Origin: Streptomyces sp. NBC_01264
Lineage (GTDB): Bacteria > Actinomycetota > Actinomycetes > Streptomycetales > Streptomycetaceae
Reading direction: 5' to 3'
DNA length: 64,000 nucleotides
Assembly (NCBI RefSeq): GCF_026340675.1
Contig: NZ_JAPEOX010000002.1
Span: forward strand, 744,001-808,000
Below, in pieces: positions 17,147-24,308 of the stretch (the stretch's first letter is position 1; every line of letters begins with the position of its first letter). The translations under genes and the position numbers were made by a program. The notes beneath the pieces are model-generated. The model was not told the DNA's origin and ran no database searches. It saw only the letters and a program-made list of their open reading frames with translations.

Positions 17147-17824
17147 GTGAACCAAGATCCGGCGCCCCCCCTCTCCCCCGCGAGCGGCTCCGAGCCCGAC
17201 CCGGGGCCGGAGCACGGCCTGCGCGAGCGGAAGAAGGAGCGGACCCGCGCACTGCTGCGCGAGGGCGCCGCCGCGCTGTTCGCCGAGCACGGTTTCGCGG
17301 GCACCACGGTCGCGGACATCGCCGCCTGCGCGAACGTCTCCGAGCGGACCTTCTTCCGCTACTTCGACAGCAAGGAGGCGCTGCTCCTGCCCGACAGCGT
17401 CGACCTGTTCACGTACGTCGAGGCCGAACTGGCCCGGCGCCCGCCGCACGAGGACCCGCTCGAGGCGGTCTGCAACGCCCTGATCTCCGCGGTGGCCCCG
17501 TTCGCGGCGTCCAGCCTCACCGCCCTGACCCACTCCGTGGCCATCGCGGGTGACGAGCGGGTGGTGGCCGCCCAACTCGTGCAGCTCTTCGCCGAGTTCG
17601 AGGACCGGCTCACGCTCATCGTGCTCGCCCGGCTCCCCGCCGACATCCCCGAGGCCGACCTGCGCGCCGGGGTGATCGCGGGCGCCGCCCTGTCCGCCGT
17701 CCGCGCCGTCCTGCGCACCCAGCGCCGGCGCCGCGCGAACGGCACGTTCACCGACACCCCGCCCTCCGCCCTCCTGCTGGAGGCCTTCGGAATGCTGAAG
17801 CAGATCGGATCCGCCGCACCATGA
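17147..17824 (+). CDS. TetR-family regulator of the divergent MMPL gene
   Basis: The 225-residue protein has an N-terminal TetR helix-turn-helix (about 25-70: RTRALLREGAAALFAEHGF, TTVADIAACANVSERTFFRY) and a variable helical ligand domain. GTG at 17147 is predicted from the promoter placement and probably lies on a leaderless mRNA. It is divergent from the MMPL exporter and should repress both genes through the nested palindromes. Its stop overlaps the ATG of the DUF2993 gene (ATGA). Confidence 0.9.
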   Translation: MNQDPAPPLSPASGSEPDPGPEHGLRERKKERTRALLREGAAALFAEHGFAGTTVADIAACANVSERTFFRYFDSKEALLLPDSVDLFTYVEAELARRPPHEDPLEAVCNALISAVAPFAASSLTALTHSVAIAGDERVVAAQLVQLFAEFEDRLTLIVLARLPADIPEADLRAGVIAGAALSAVRAVLRTQRRRRANGTFTDTPPSALLLEAFGMLKQIGSAAP

Positions 17825-18567
17825 AGCTCCGACGCACCCCCGTCCTCGTCGCCGCCGGGATGACCACCGCCCTGATCGGCGTCCTCGTGGCCGACCTCGC
17901 GGTCGAGAACACCGCCCAGGACCGCATCGCGCGGGCGGCGGGCTGCCGCCTCCAGGCCCGCGGACCCGTCACCGCGGAACTTTCCGGCGCCTTCGCCGGA
18001 CTCCGCGCACTGACCGGCCAGGTGGGCTCCGTACACCTGGCGGCCGAGGACGTGCGCCGCGCCGACATAGACATGGACGTGGACGTCAAGGCCGACCTGT
18101 ACGACGTCACGCGCGACGGCGGCATGAGCGGCGGCCGGGCGACGGTCACCATCCCCTACGAAGCCCTGCAAAAGCGCCTGGCCGACTCGGGGGAAGCCGC
18201 CACGGGCGTGGACGGGCTGAAGGTGGGCGGCGACGCGAAGGGGCTCACCCTCACCGGAACCGTGGGCGGCCTGGGCCTCCCCGTCACCGTGCACGCGAGC
18301 GCCAGCACCACGGCGAGCGGCCTCACGATCACCCCGGACACGGTGACCGTACTGGGCCGCGAACTGCCGATAGCCACGGTGAGCGGACTGCCCGGCGCGA
18401 GCGGCCTGGCCGAGCAGCTCGCACCCCGGACCGTGAACATCGGCGACCTGCCGGAAGGGGTCAGCCTCACCGGAGCCCGGACCACCGGCGCCGGCCTCAC
18501 CCTGGACGCCTCCCTCGCGAAGTCCTTCACACCGGACGCCGCCGGAGGCAACTGCAAGTCGGTGTAA
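17821..18567 (+). CDS. DUF2993 (LmeA-like) exported protein
   Basis: The 248-residue protein has an N-terminal membrane anchor or signal (about 8-28) and a DUF2993 domain, seen in VENTAQDRIARAAGC, GRATVTIPYEALQKRL and GREL-PIATVSGLPG. Mycobacterial LmeA, of this family, binds phosphoinositides and supports lipomannan maturation in the periplasm. A lipid-related role here is inference. Translational coupling to the TetR gene places it in the MMPL control unit, which is consistent with envelope lipid export. Confidence 0.8.
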   Translation: MKLRRTPVLVAAGMTTALIGVLVADLAVENTAQDRIARAAGCRLQARGPVTAELSGAFAGLRALTGQVGSVHLAAEDVRRADIDMDVDVKADLYDVTRDGGMSGGRATVTIPYEALQKRLADSGEAATGVDGLKVGGDAKGLTLTGTVGGLGLPVTVHASASTTASGLTITPDTVTVLGRELPIATVSGLPGASGLAEQLAPRTVNIGDLPEGVSLTGARTTGAGLTLDASLAKSFTPDAAGGNCKSV

Positions 18568-18644
18568 CCACCCCGGCTTTTCCGGTTAGCAAACGACACA
18601 ATGGCCCCAACCCCCCTCACTCCACCCGTCTCCACAGACCAAAA

Positions 18645-18674
18645 TTGACTTTACAGATCCTTTAACTTTACTGT
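18645..18674 (+). promoter_or_regulatory. Promoter of the MmpS-like gene, predicted leaderless
   Basis: TTGACT (18645-18650), an 18-base spacer and TACTGT (18669-18674) lie in an unusually AT-rich patch. The ATG at 18681 follows after six bases (all C), with no ribosome-binding site. A leaderless transcript is predicted. Confidence 0.75.
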
Positions 18675-18680
18675 CCCCCC

Positions 18681-19103
18681 ATGCGCAAACTTTCCGCCGC
18701 CCCCGTCTCCGCCCTCGCCCTGGCCTGCCTGGCGCTCGCTGCCGCCGGCTGCTCCTCCACCACGACCGACAAGGCCGTGGATCAGGTCGACAAGGTCGTG
18801 AACGAGACCTATGAGGTCACCTACGAGGTCACCGGCAAGACCGTCGACTCCGTCTCCTTCCACGACGGAGGCGGCACGGCCACCGCGCCGAACCTGGTGA
18901 CCGCGGAGCAGCCGGGCACCGCGTGGAAGAAGACGGTCACCCTGCGCGGCATCATGCCGCCGGCGGTCTCCCCCAGCTCGGTCGACAACACCGCCGACCT
19001 CACCTGCAAGGTCATCTACAAGGGCAAGGTCATCAAGGAGGCCACGGGCGAGGCCGCCGTGGCCGGCGGCTGCGTGGCCGTGTCCCCGATCACCGCCTCG
19101 TAG
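18681..19103 (+). CDS. MmpS-like lipoprotein
   Basis: The 140-residue product begins with a lipoprotein signal peptide ending LAAAGC (Cys24), followed by SSTTTDK. The mature domain, with YEVTYEVTGKTVDSVSF, TAWKKTVTLRG and ADLTCKVIYKGKVIKEATG, resembles the MmpS accessory domain that pairs with MmpL transporters. Its position 1.6 kb from the MMPL gene supports this but does not prove it. It has its own strong promoter. A generic immunoglobulin-like lipoprotein is the alternative. Confidence 0.7.
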   Translation: MRKLSAAPVSALALACLALAAAGCSSTTTDKAVDQVDKVVNETYEVTYEVTGKTVDSVSFHDGGGTATAPNLVTAEQPGTAWKKTVTLRGIMPPAVSPSSVDNTADLTCKVIYKGKVIKEATGEAAVAGGCVAVSPITAS

Positions 19104-19141
19104 GCGATCCGGCCACCGGGGCACTTCGTACCGCAACAGGC

Positions 19142-19172
19142 TTGACCTCAACCGCGCTTGAGGTGTGATCGT
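19142..19172 (+). promoter_or_regulatory. MerR/SoxR-type promoter with 19-base spacer
   Basis: The inverted repeat CCTCAA-CCGCGC-TTGAGG (19146-19163) sits between TTGACC (19142-19147) and GATCGT (19167-19172), which are 19 bases apart. An over-long spacer filled by a palindrome is the hallmark of MerR-family activation. The arms are identical to those of the classical SoxR box. The ATG at 19180 follows the -10 after seven bases, so the mRNA is probably leaderless. Confidence 0.65.
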
Positions 19173-19179
19173 GATCCTC

Positions 19180-19920
19180 ATGACCACGCAATCACCGTCC
19201 CGCGCGGCGGACATAGAGGCGATCGGCCGGCTCGTCGCCACGGTCGAGCACTCCCAGCGGACCAAGGACCCCGAGGAGTTCCTCGGCCTCTTCCACCCGG
19301 ACGCGATCTGGACGACGGCCCACGGCAAGGTCCTCCTCGGCCTGGACGCGATCGCGGAGTTCACCCGCAAGGTCCTGCCCGCGGCGAACTGGGACGGCCA
19401 GGTCACCTACGAGGTGGTCCATGTGCTCTTCATCCACCCCGATGTCGCGGCCGTCAAGGTCCGCCAGCGCTACCTGTCCCCGGGCGAGGAGAGCGAGGGC
19501 GCTCCCCTGTACGTGATCGCGAAGCAGCCGGACGGCCGCTGGCTGCTGACCGCCTGCCAGAACACCGGGGTGGTCACGGACGCGCCGCGGCGAACGCCTC
19601 CCACGAGCTGCGCACCCCCCTGGCCATCTCCCGGACGCTCCTCGACGTCGCCCGCAAGGACCCGACGCGGGACCGGGGCGAGCTCATCGAACGCCTGCAC
19701 GTCGTCAATGCGCGGGCGATCGACCTCACCGAGGCGCTCCTGCTGCTCAGCCGCGGCGACCGCGCGGACTTCGCGCGCGAGGCCGTCGACCTCTCGTTGC
19801 TCGCCGAGGAGGCCGCCGAGACCCTGCTCCCCCTCGCCGAGCAGCGCCGGATCACCCTCGACGTCAGCGGCGGGACCGCCCGGACCGACGGCTCCGCGGA
19901 ACTCCTGCTGCGGATGGTGA
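19180..19920 (+). CDS. SnoaL/NTF2-like protein with aberrant C-terminal extension
   Basis: Residues 1-~133 form a complete SgcJ/EcaC-type NTF2-like domain (MTTQSPSRAADIEAIGRLV, DPEEFLGLFHPDAIWTTAHG, VKVRQRYLSPGEE, WLLTACQNTGV). Relatives stop within a few residues of the QNT motif. Here translation continues for about 110 residues of Arg/Ser/Pro-rich sequence that is simply the histidine-kinase gene read in the wrong frame. The natural 3' end was therefore lost by a deletion that joined two genes. The N-terminal domain may still fold. ATG at 19180 fits the MerR-type promoter. Confidence 0.7.
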   Translation: MTTQSPSRAADIEAIGRLVATVEHSQRTKDPEEFLGLFHPDAIWTTAHGKVLLGLDAIAEFTRKVLPAANWDGQVTYEVVHVLFIHPDVAAVKVRQRYLSPGEESEGAPLYVIAKQPDGRWLLTACQNTGVVTDAPRRTPPTSCAPPWPSPGRSSTSPARTRRGTGASSSNACTSSMRGRSTSPRRSCCSAAATARTSRARPSTSRCSPRRPPRPCSPSPSSAGSPSTSAAGPPGPTAPRNSCCGW

Positions 19921-20237
19921 CGAACCTCGTGCAGAACGCCGTCGTCCACAACCTCCCCACCGGCGGGACCGTGACGGTCCACACCGAGGAGCAAGGCGCC
20001 GCGTGCGTGCTGCGGGTCGAGAACACGGGCCCCCGGCTCGCACCGGAACTGGTCCCGACGCTCACCGAACCCTTCCGCCGCGCGACGGAACGCGTCCGCA
20101 CGGACGAACACGCCGGCGCCGGCCTCGGCCTGGCCATCGTGCACAGCATCGTCCGCGCCCACGCCGGAACCCTCGAGCTCGTACCCCGCCCCTCCGGCGG
20201 CCTCCTCGTGACGGTCCGTCTCCCGGGCGCGCGCTAG
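19584..20237 (+). pseudogene. 5'-truncated sensor histidine kinase (catalytic half only)
   Basis: This open frame begins abruptly at the H-box (AANASHELRTPLA) and continues through the dimerisation helix, the N-box (MVTNLVQNAVVHN), the G-box (AGAGLGLAIVHSIV) and the normal C-terminus [13 protein letters not shown]. The membrane sensor and HAMP parts are missing, and no ATG or GTG start lies in frame nearby. The remaining ~217 residues carry no stop or frameshift, so truncation looks recent. It is joined out of frame to the SnoaL-like gene. No cognate response regulator gene is present. Its stop overlaps the convergent carboxypeptidase stop (shared CTAG). Confidence 0.8.
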
Positions 20238-22864
20238 CGGAGCCGCAGGAGCTTCGCGCCGAGGGACGGTGCGGACAGGTCCGTCTGGAGGGCCACCGGG
20301 ACCGTCGGGGCGCCCGGCCCGGTGCCGATGGTCAGGGTCCCGATCTCGGTGCCGGCCGGCGCCTGATCCGGGAGGCCCTTCTCCCCGAGGGACAGGCTCA
20401 GATCGAGCCGCTGCCCCGGCACGGCGACGGCGGCCGTGTCGCGGGTGGCCACCACCGGGGTCGGGGTGCCGAGCCCGTCGTCCACGTACCCGACGACCTG
20501 GCCCTTCTTGACCGCGCCCGCCGAGGTCAGCGCCGCGCGGACGGCTTCGATGACCTTCTTGCTGTTCTGCTTGACCAGTTTCAGGCTGTTGGCTCCGTCG
20601 GGGTCGGCGCCCGTGACGTGCTGGTCGAGCATCGTGCCCAGGATCATCGGGGTCTTGTCGCCCACCGTCTTGTACGCCGCCCACATCAGCGCGCCGCCGG
20701 CCGCCGAACTGGAGCCGGTCTTGATGCCCTTGATGCTGAGTCCGGCGATGAGCAGGTCGTCGTTGTTGTTGTTGAGCGGCTCGCTCAGGCCCGGGACGGT
20801 GGCGTTGGGAAGCTGGACGATCGCCCGGAACGCGTCGAACTTCATGACCTCCTCGGCCAGTTTCAGCTGATCGGCGGCAGTGCTCACGGTCTTGGCGTCC
20901 AGCCCGCTCGGGTCGGTGTAGGTGGTGGAGGTCATGCCGAGCGCCTTGGCCTCGGCGTTCATCTTCTCCACGAACGCGGCCTCGGAGTCGCTGCCGGTGT
21001 CCCAACGGGCGAGCAGGCGGGCGATGTTGTTGCCCGAGGGGATCATCAGCATCTTCAGCATGTTCTGCTGGGAGAAGCGGGAGCCGGCCGTCAGACCCGG
21101 GATGCGCGATTCGCTCTTCGAGTTGCCCTCCGCGACGGCCTTGGCGTCGACCTCGATCTGAGGGCCGTCCTCGTTCTTCTTCAGCGGGTGGTTCTTGAGG
21201 GTCACGTAGGCCGTCATGACCTTGGCGACGCTGGCCGTGGGCACGGGCTTCTGCTCCCCGAACGTCCCGACGTCTCCCGCGCCACCGACCCGTACGGCGG
21301 CCTGGCCCTTCTCCGGCCAGGGCACGTCGAAACGCCCGTCGAGGGTGACGGAGTTCGCGGCGCTCCCGCTGGTGAGGACGGCGTCGGGCAGGGGCCGCAG
21401 CGCCTGTACGACGGCCAGTACGGCGACCAGCAGGAGCAGCGGCGGCACCCAGATCCGGAGCCGCCGGGCCACCGTGCGACCGGGGGTCGCGGGCGGCGGC
21501 GGGGTGTTGGTGAGCTCCGCGAGCAGATCGAGCGCGGGCAACGGCTGCTCGGTGGTCCCCTCGGGGACGGCCCCCTGCGCGGGAGCGGTGCCCGGAGCGG
21601 AAGCGGTGCCCGGAGCGGGGCGCATGCCCGGCGCCGTTCCCGGAGCCGGCGCCGTTCCCGGAGCCGGCGCCGTTCCCGGACCCCTACCCGGAGCCGACGC
21701 CCCTCCCGGAGCCTGGGCGGCCCCCGAAGGCGGCACGGCCCCCCGAGCCGGCACGGGAGCCGAGGCCTGGCCGGGGACAGTTCCCGAGGCCGGGACCTGG
21801 CCGGGCACGGTTCCCGAAGCCGGGACCTGGCCGGGGAGCGTTCCCGAAGTCGCGGCCTTCGCGGCCGCCGGCCCGGCCGGAGCGGACCGTACCGGTGGCG
21901 GCATAGACCCGGGAGCCACCGCCCAGGTCGGCACAGGCACCGACGGCGAGGGGGCCTCGTCCGCCAGTGGCTTGAGCGCGATGAACTTGCTCGTCTTCTC
22001 GGAGTCCGACTCAGGAGGGGCAACAGGACGACCGGCATCGCGGCCGCCCACCGACACCGAGTCCGCCCCGGAACTGGCCTTCGGCCACGAGACGGGACCC
22101 AGCACAGCCGCGTCCACGGACGCGGACACAGATCCGGGCCCGGGTTCAGCTTCGGGTCCGGGAGCGGACTTGGACGCGGGCTCGGACGCAGACACGGACT
22201 TGGACGCAGACACGGACTCGGACGCGGGTTTGGGCACGGACACGGGCACGGCCTCGACCACAGGCTCTGCCCCCGGCCCAGGCCCAGGTTCGGGAGCCGA
22301 CACAGCCTCAGCTTCGGCAGCGAACACGGGCCTGGCCTCGGCCGGAAGCGACGGCGCAGGCGCAGCCACGGCCACGGCCACGGCCACGGGCGCGGCCGTG
22401 GACCCAGCCGCAGGCTCGGACCCGGGTGCCGGTTCGGAAGGGGACGCAGTCGCGGCATCGGGCAAAGCCTCCGCCCCGGGGGCCGTCCCCTGGGCCGGGA
22501 CCGTGCGCGGGTCCGGGGCCGAGGCCGGAGCCGGGGCGGGAGCCGAGGCCCGAGCCGAGGCCCGAGCCGAGGCCGAGGCGGGAGCCGGGGCCGGAGCCGG
22601 AGCCGGGGCCGGGGCCTGAGCCGGAGCCGGAGCCGGAGCCGAGGCCGGAGCCGAGGCCGAGGCCGGGGCGGGAGCGGGAGCGGGAGCCGAGGCCGGAGCC
22701 GGGGCGGGAGCGGGAGCCGAGGCCGGAGCGGGAGCCGGAGCCGGGGCGCGAGCTGGGCCCGGGGCGGGGGTCGGTGTTTGCGCGTCGTCCCGGTCCGGGG
22801 TACTCGCCAGGTGCTCGTTCCTCGTCGCGCCGGGCGTCTCGCCCTCCACCGGTACCGCCGTCAT
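20234..22864 (-). CDS. D-alanyl-D-alanine carboxypeptidase (peptidase S11) with very long Pro/Ala-rich N-terminus
   Basis: The protein has 876 residues. About the first 460 are low-complexity Ala/Pro/Glu/Ser sequence on the cytoplasmic side, then a single helix ([20 protein letters not shown], about 467-488), then an extracellular S11 peptidase domain. The catalytic motifs are all present: SVAK (SxxK), SGNN (SxN) and [10 protein letters not shown] (KTG). It should trim peptidoglycan stem peptides. A PBP5-like C-terminal domain follows. The start is uncertain: ATG at 22864 is used, but TTG at 22900 has a better-placed GGAG. Typical S11 enzymes have about 400 residues, so the N-terminal region is an exceptional addition. 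Confidence 0.87.
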   Translation of the reverse strand: MTAVPVEGETPGATRNEHLASTPDRDDAQTPTPAPGPARAPAPAPAPASAPAPAPAPASAPAPAPAPASASAPASAPAPAPAQAPAPAPAPAPAPASASARASARASAPAPAPASAPDPRTVPAQGTAPGAEALPDAATASPSEPAPGSEPAAGSTAAPVAVAVAVAAPAPSLPAEARPVFAAEAEAVSAPEPGPGPGAEPVVEAVPVSVPKPASESVSASKSVSASEPASKSAPGPEAEPGPGSVSASVDAAVLGPVSWPKASSGADSVSVGGRDAGRPVAPPESDSEKTSKFIALKPLADEAPSPSVPVPTWAVAPGSMPPPVRSAPAGPAAAKAATSGTLPGQVPASGTVPGQVPASGTVPGQASAPVPARGAVPPSGAAQAPGGASAPGRGPGTAPAPGTAPAPGTAPGMRPAPGTASAPGTAPAQGAVPEGTTEQPLPALDLLAELTNTPPPPATPGRTVARRLRIWVPPLLLLVAVLAVVQALRPLPDAVLTSGSAANSVTLDGRFDVPWPEKGQAAVRVGGAGDVGTFGEQKPVPTASVAKVMTAYVTLKNHPLKKNEDGPQIEVDAKAVAEGNSKSESRIPGLTAGSRFSQQNMLKMLMIPSGNNIARLLARWDTGSDSEAAFVEKMNAEAKALGMTSTTYTDPSGLDAKTVSTAADQLKLAEEVMKFDAFRAIVQLPNATVPGLSEPLNNNNDDLLIAGLSIKGIKTGSSSAAGGALMWAAYKTVGDKTPMILGTMLDQHVTGADPDGANSLKLVKQNSKKVIEAVRAALTSAGAVKKGQVVGYVDDGLGTPTPVVATRDTAAVAVPGQRLDLSLSLGEKGLPDQAPAGTEIGTLTIGTGPGAPTVPVALQTDLSAPSLGAKLLRLR
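21500..22800 (-). repeat. Low-complexity repeat region inside the carboxypeptidase gene
   Basis: The region consists of imperfect tandem units. [10 protein letters not shown] repeats occur near 21770-21840, PAPGTA repeats near 21600-21690, and alternating Ala-Pro runs from about 22500 to 22770. All are in frame, and the opposite strand is open as a by-product of the composition. Confidence 0.8.
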
Positions 22865-22921
22865 GCCGTACACCGCCTTGCTCGTGCCGTTCTGGATCAA
22901 CCGTCAGTCTCCGTGCCCCGT

Positions 22922-22958
22922 ATGCGCAGGTGATGCGCACTGGATGACCAATTGGTCA
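22922..22958. promoter_or_regulatory. Divergent regulatory sites between carboxypeptidase and amidase genes
   Basis: ATGCGCA occurs twice 11 bases apart (22922-22928 and 22933-22939), one helical turn. It is followed by a perfect 14-bp palindrome TGACCAATTGGTCA (22945-22958). Both lie between two divergent genes for peptidoglycan enzymes and could bind a common regulator. The regulator is not identifiable. Confidence 0.6.
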
Positions 22959-23089
22959 CAATCCGTCCGGCCGGGCCGGGGCCGGGACCCGTCATCGAAC
23001 GATCATCAAACGGTCACGGCCCCATCATGAGCGCCCCGTTGAATCGCGTTCCCCCACGCAAAGCACCACCCAGGAACCGGACACCGCTC

Positions 23090-23782
23090 ATGCACTCCAG
23101 CAACTCCCGTCCCCCTGCTTCGTCGAGGCGGCGCCTGCTCGCCGGTGGCGGCGCCGTGTTCCTCACCGCGACAGCCGGTTCCCTGTTGGCCGCCCGGTCC
23201 GGCGGAGCCGTGCGGGGCGGCGACGACCGCGGCCGGGCAGCGGGAGGGCCCGCCGCCTCGCCCACCGCCTCCGGATGGATGCCCGGGGTGTCGAAAGTCC
23301 CGCTGGAGCGCAACTTCGTCCACGGCGACCGCGACGCGCAGCGCGGGCTCGTGCTCCACGTCCAGGAGGGAGAGGGTTCTTTGTACGAGCGGTTCAACAC
23401 CCAGGGGATGAAGACCTCCTCGCACTTCTGGGTCTCCCAGGACGGGGAGACGGAGCAGTACGTGTCCGTACTGGACCGGGCCTGGGCACAGGTGGACGGC
23501 AACGGGGCGTGGGCCTCGGTCGAGACCTCCGGCTTCGCCACCCGCCCGCTCACCGAGGCGCAGGTCGAAGCCGTCGCCCGCATCTACACCTGGGGCGCCG
23601 ACGCCCACGGCTGGCCGCCGGCCGTCAGTGAGCGCCCGGACCAGCCCGGTCTGGGCGTCCACGCCATGGGCGGCGCCGCGTGGGGAGGCCACGCATGCCC
23701 CGGCACCCTCCGGTCCGGCCAGCGCGCCGAGATCATCCGCCGGGTGCACCAGCTCCTGCCGTCCCCCGGCGGACTCCGGTGA
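23090..23782 (+). CDS. Tat-exported N-acetylmuramoyl-L-alanine amidase (Amidase_2/PGRP fold)
   Basis: The 230-residue protein has a Tat-like signal peptide (SSRRRLLAGGGAVFLTATAG). The catalytic domain carries the zinc ligands H90 (LVLHVQEG), H191 (GVHAMGG) and C203 (HACPG), the His-His-Cys set of T7-lysozyme-like amidases. SSHFWVSQDGETEQYV is typical of the fold. ATG at 23090 gives a normal n-region for the signal; an ATG at 23027 would add 21 residues without a ribosome-binding site. It should cleave the bond between MurNAc and L-Ala. It is divergent from a D,D-carboxypeptidase gene, so the pair may act together on the wall. Confidence 0.85.
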   Translation: MHSSNSRPPASSRRRLLAGGGAVFLTATAGSLLAARSGGAVRGGDDRGRAAGGPAASPTASGWMPGVSKVPLERNFVHGDRDAQRGLVLHVQEGEGSLYERFNTQGMKTSSHFWVSQDGETEQYVSVLDRAWAQVDGNGAWASVETSGFATRPLTEAQVEAVARIYTWGADAHGWPPAVSERPDQPGLGVHAMGGAAWGGHACPGTLRSGQRAEIIRRVHQLLPSPGGLR

Positions 23783-23808
23783 ACTCCGGTGAACTCCGGT
23801 GAACTCCC
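23771..23808 (+). repeat. 10-bp tandem repeat across the amidase stop codon
   Basis: The unit GAACTCCGGT recurs about 3.7 times with a 10-base period. Each unit contains GGTGA, so the repeat reproduces the stop context. It probably arose by slippage. Confidence 0.75.
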
Positions 23809-23849
23809 TGCCGGGGTGACCCGGTTCGAGGTTCGTCTCGGCTCATCGG

Positions 23850-23855
23850 TAGCCT
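23850..23855 (+). promoter_or_regulatory. -10 box of the thioredoxin-like gene
   Basis: TAGCCT lies eight bases before the ATG at 23864, with no ribosome-binding site between. A leaderless or nearly leaderless mRNA is likely. No convincing -35 box is visible. Confidence 0.45.
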
Positions 23856-23863
23856 GCGTCACC

Positions 23864-24301
23864 ATGACCCGTGCCTGGAAATTGCCCCTGCTGCTCGCGC
23901 TCTGCGGCTCGGCCGTCGCCGCGGGGCTGACGTTCTCGGGGAGCCCCGCCACGGCCGCCGTGCTCCTGCTGCTGTTCCTGGTGCTCGCGGGCCTGCAATC
24001 GCCCCTCGTCTTCCCAAGGCCGGTCACAGCGCTGGAGGCGCAGCGCCGCAGTGCGGCCGACGGTCGGCCGGTCGTGTTGTGGCGGCCCGGATGCCAGTAC
24101 TGCATACGGCTCCGCCTCCGGCTCGGCCGCAGCGCGAGCCAACTGCACTGGGTCGACATCTGGCGCGACCCGGCAGGGGCCTCGGCGGCCCGGGAGGCCA
24201 ACCAGGGCAACGAGACCGTGCCCACCGTCATCGTGGCCGGCCGGCCGCACACCAACCCCGATCCCGCATGGGTGCGCGCCCAGCTCTCCCCGCCCGTGTG
24301 A
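23864..24301 (+). CDS. Membrane-anchored glutaredoxin-like protein
   Basis: The 145-residue protein has two hydrophobic segments at the N-terminus (about 6-25 and 29-48), then a thioredoxin-fold domain. PVVLWRPGCQYCIRLRLRL contains the redox pair C77-x-x-C80, and TVPTVIVAG contains the expected cis-Pro. This resembles the actinobacterial mycoredoxin/glutaredoxin-like family, which reduces mixed disulfides with mycothiol. The membrane anchor is the distinctive feature. It converges on the chloride transporter gene with a seven-base gap. Confidence 0.8.
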   Translation: MTRAWKLPLLLALCGSAVAAGLTFSGSPATAAVLLLLFLVLAGLQSPLVFPRPVTALEAQRRSAADGRPVVLWRPGCQYCIRLRLRLGRSASQLHWVDIWRDPAGASAAREANQGNETVPTVIVAGRPHTNPDPAWVRAQLSPPV

Positions 24302-24308
24302 TCCGGGG

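Noticed and set aside
21600..22770. CRISPR-like array
   Set aside because: The repeats are in-frame Pro/Ala codons without unique spacers of constant length.
20003..22933. ~980-codon plus-strand frame opposite the carboxypeptidase gene
   Set aside because: It is made of Arg/Gly/Ser repeats mirrored from the Pro/Ala tail, with no ribosome-binding site and no recognisable domain.
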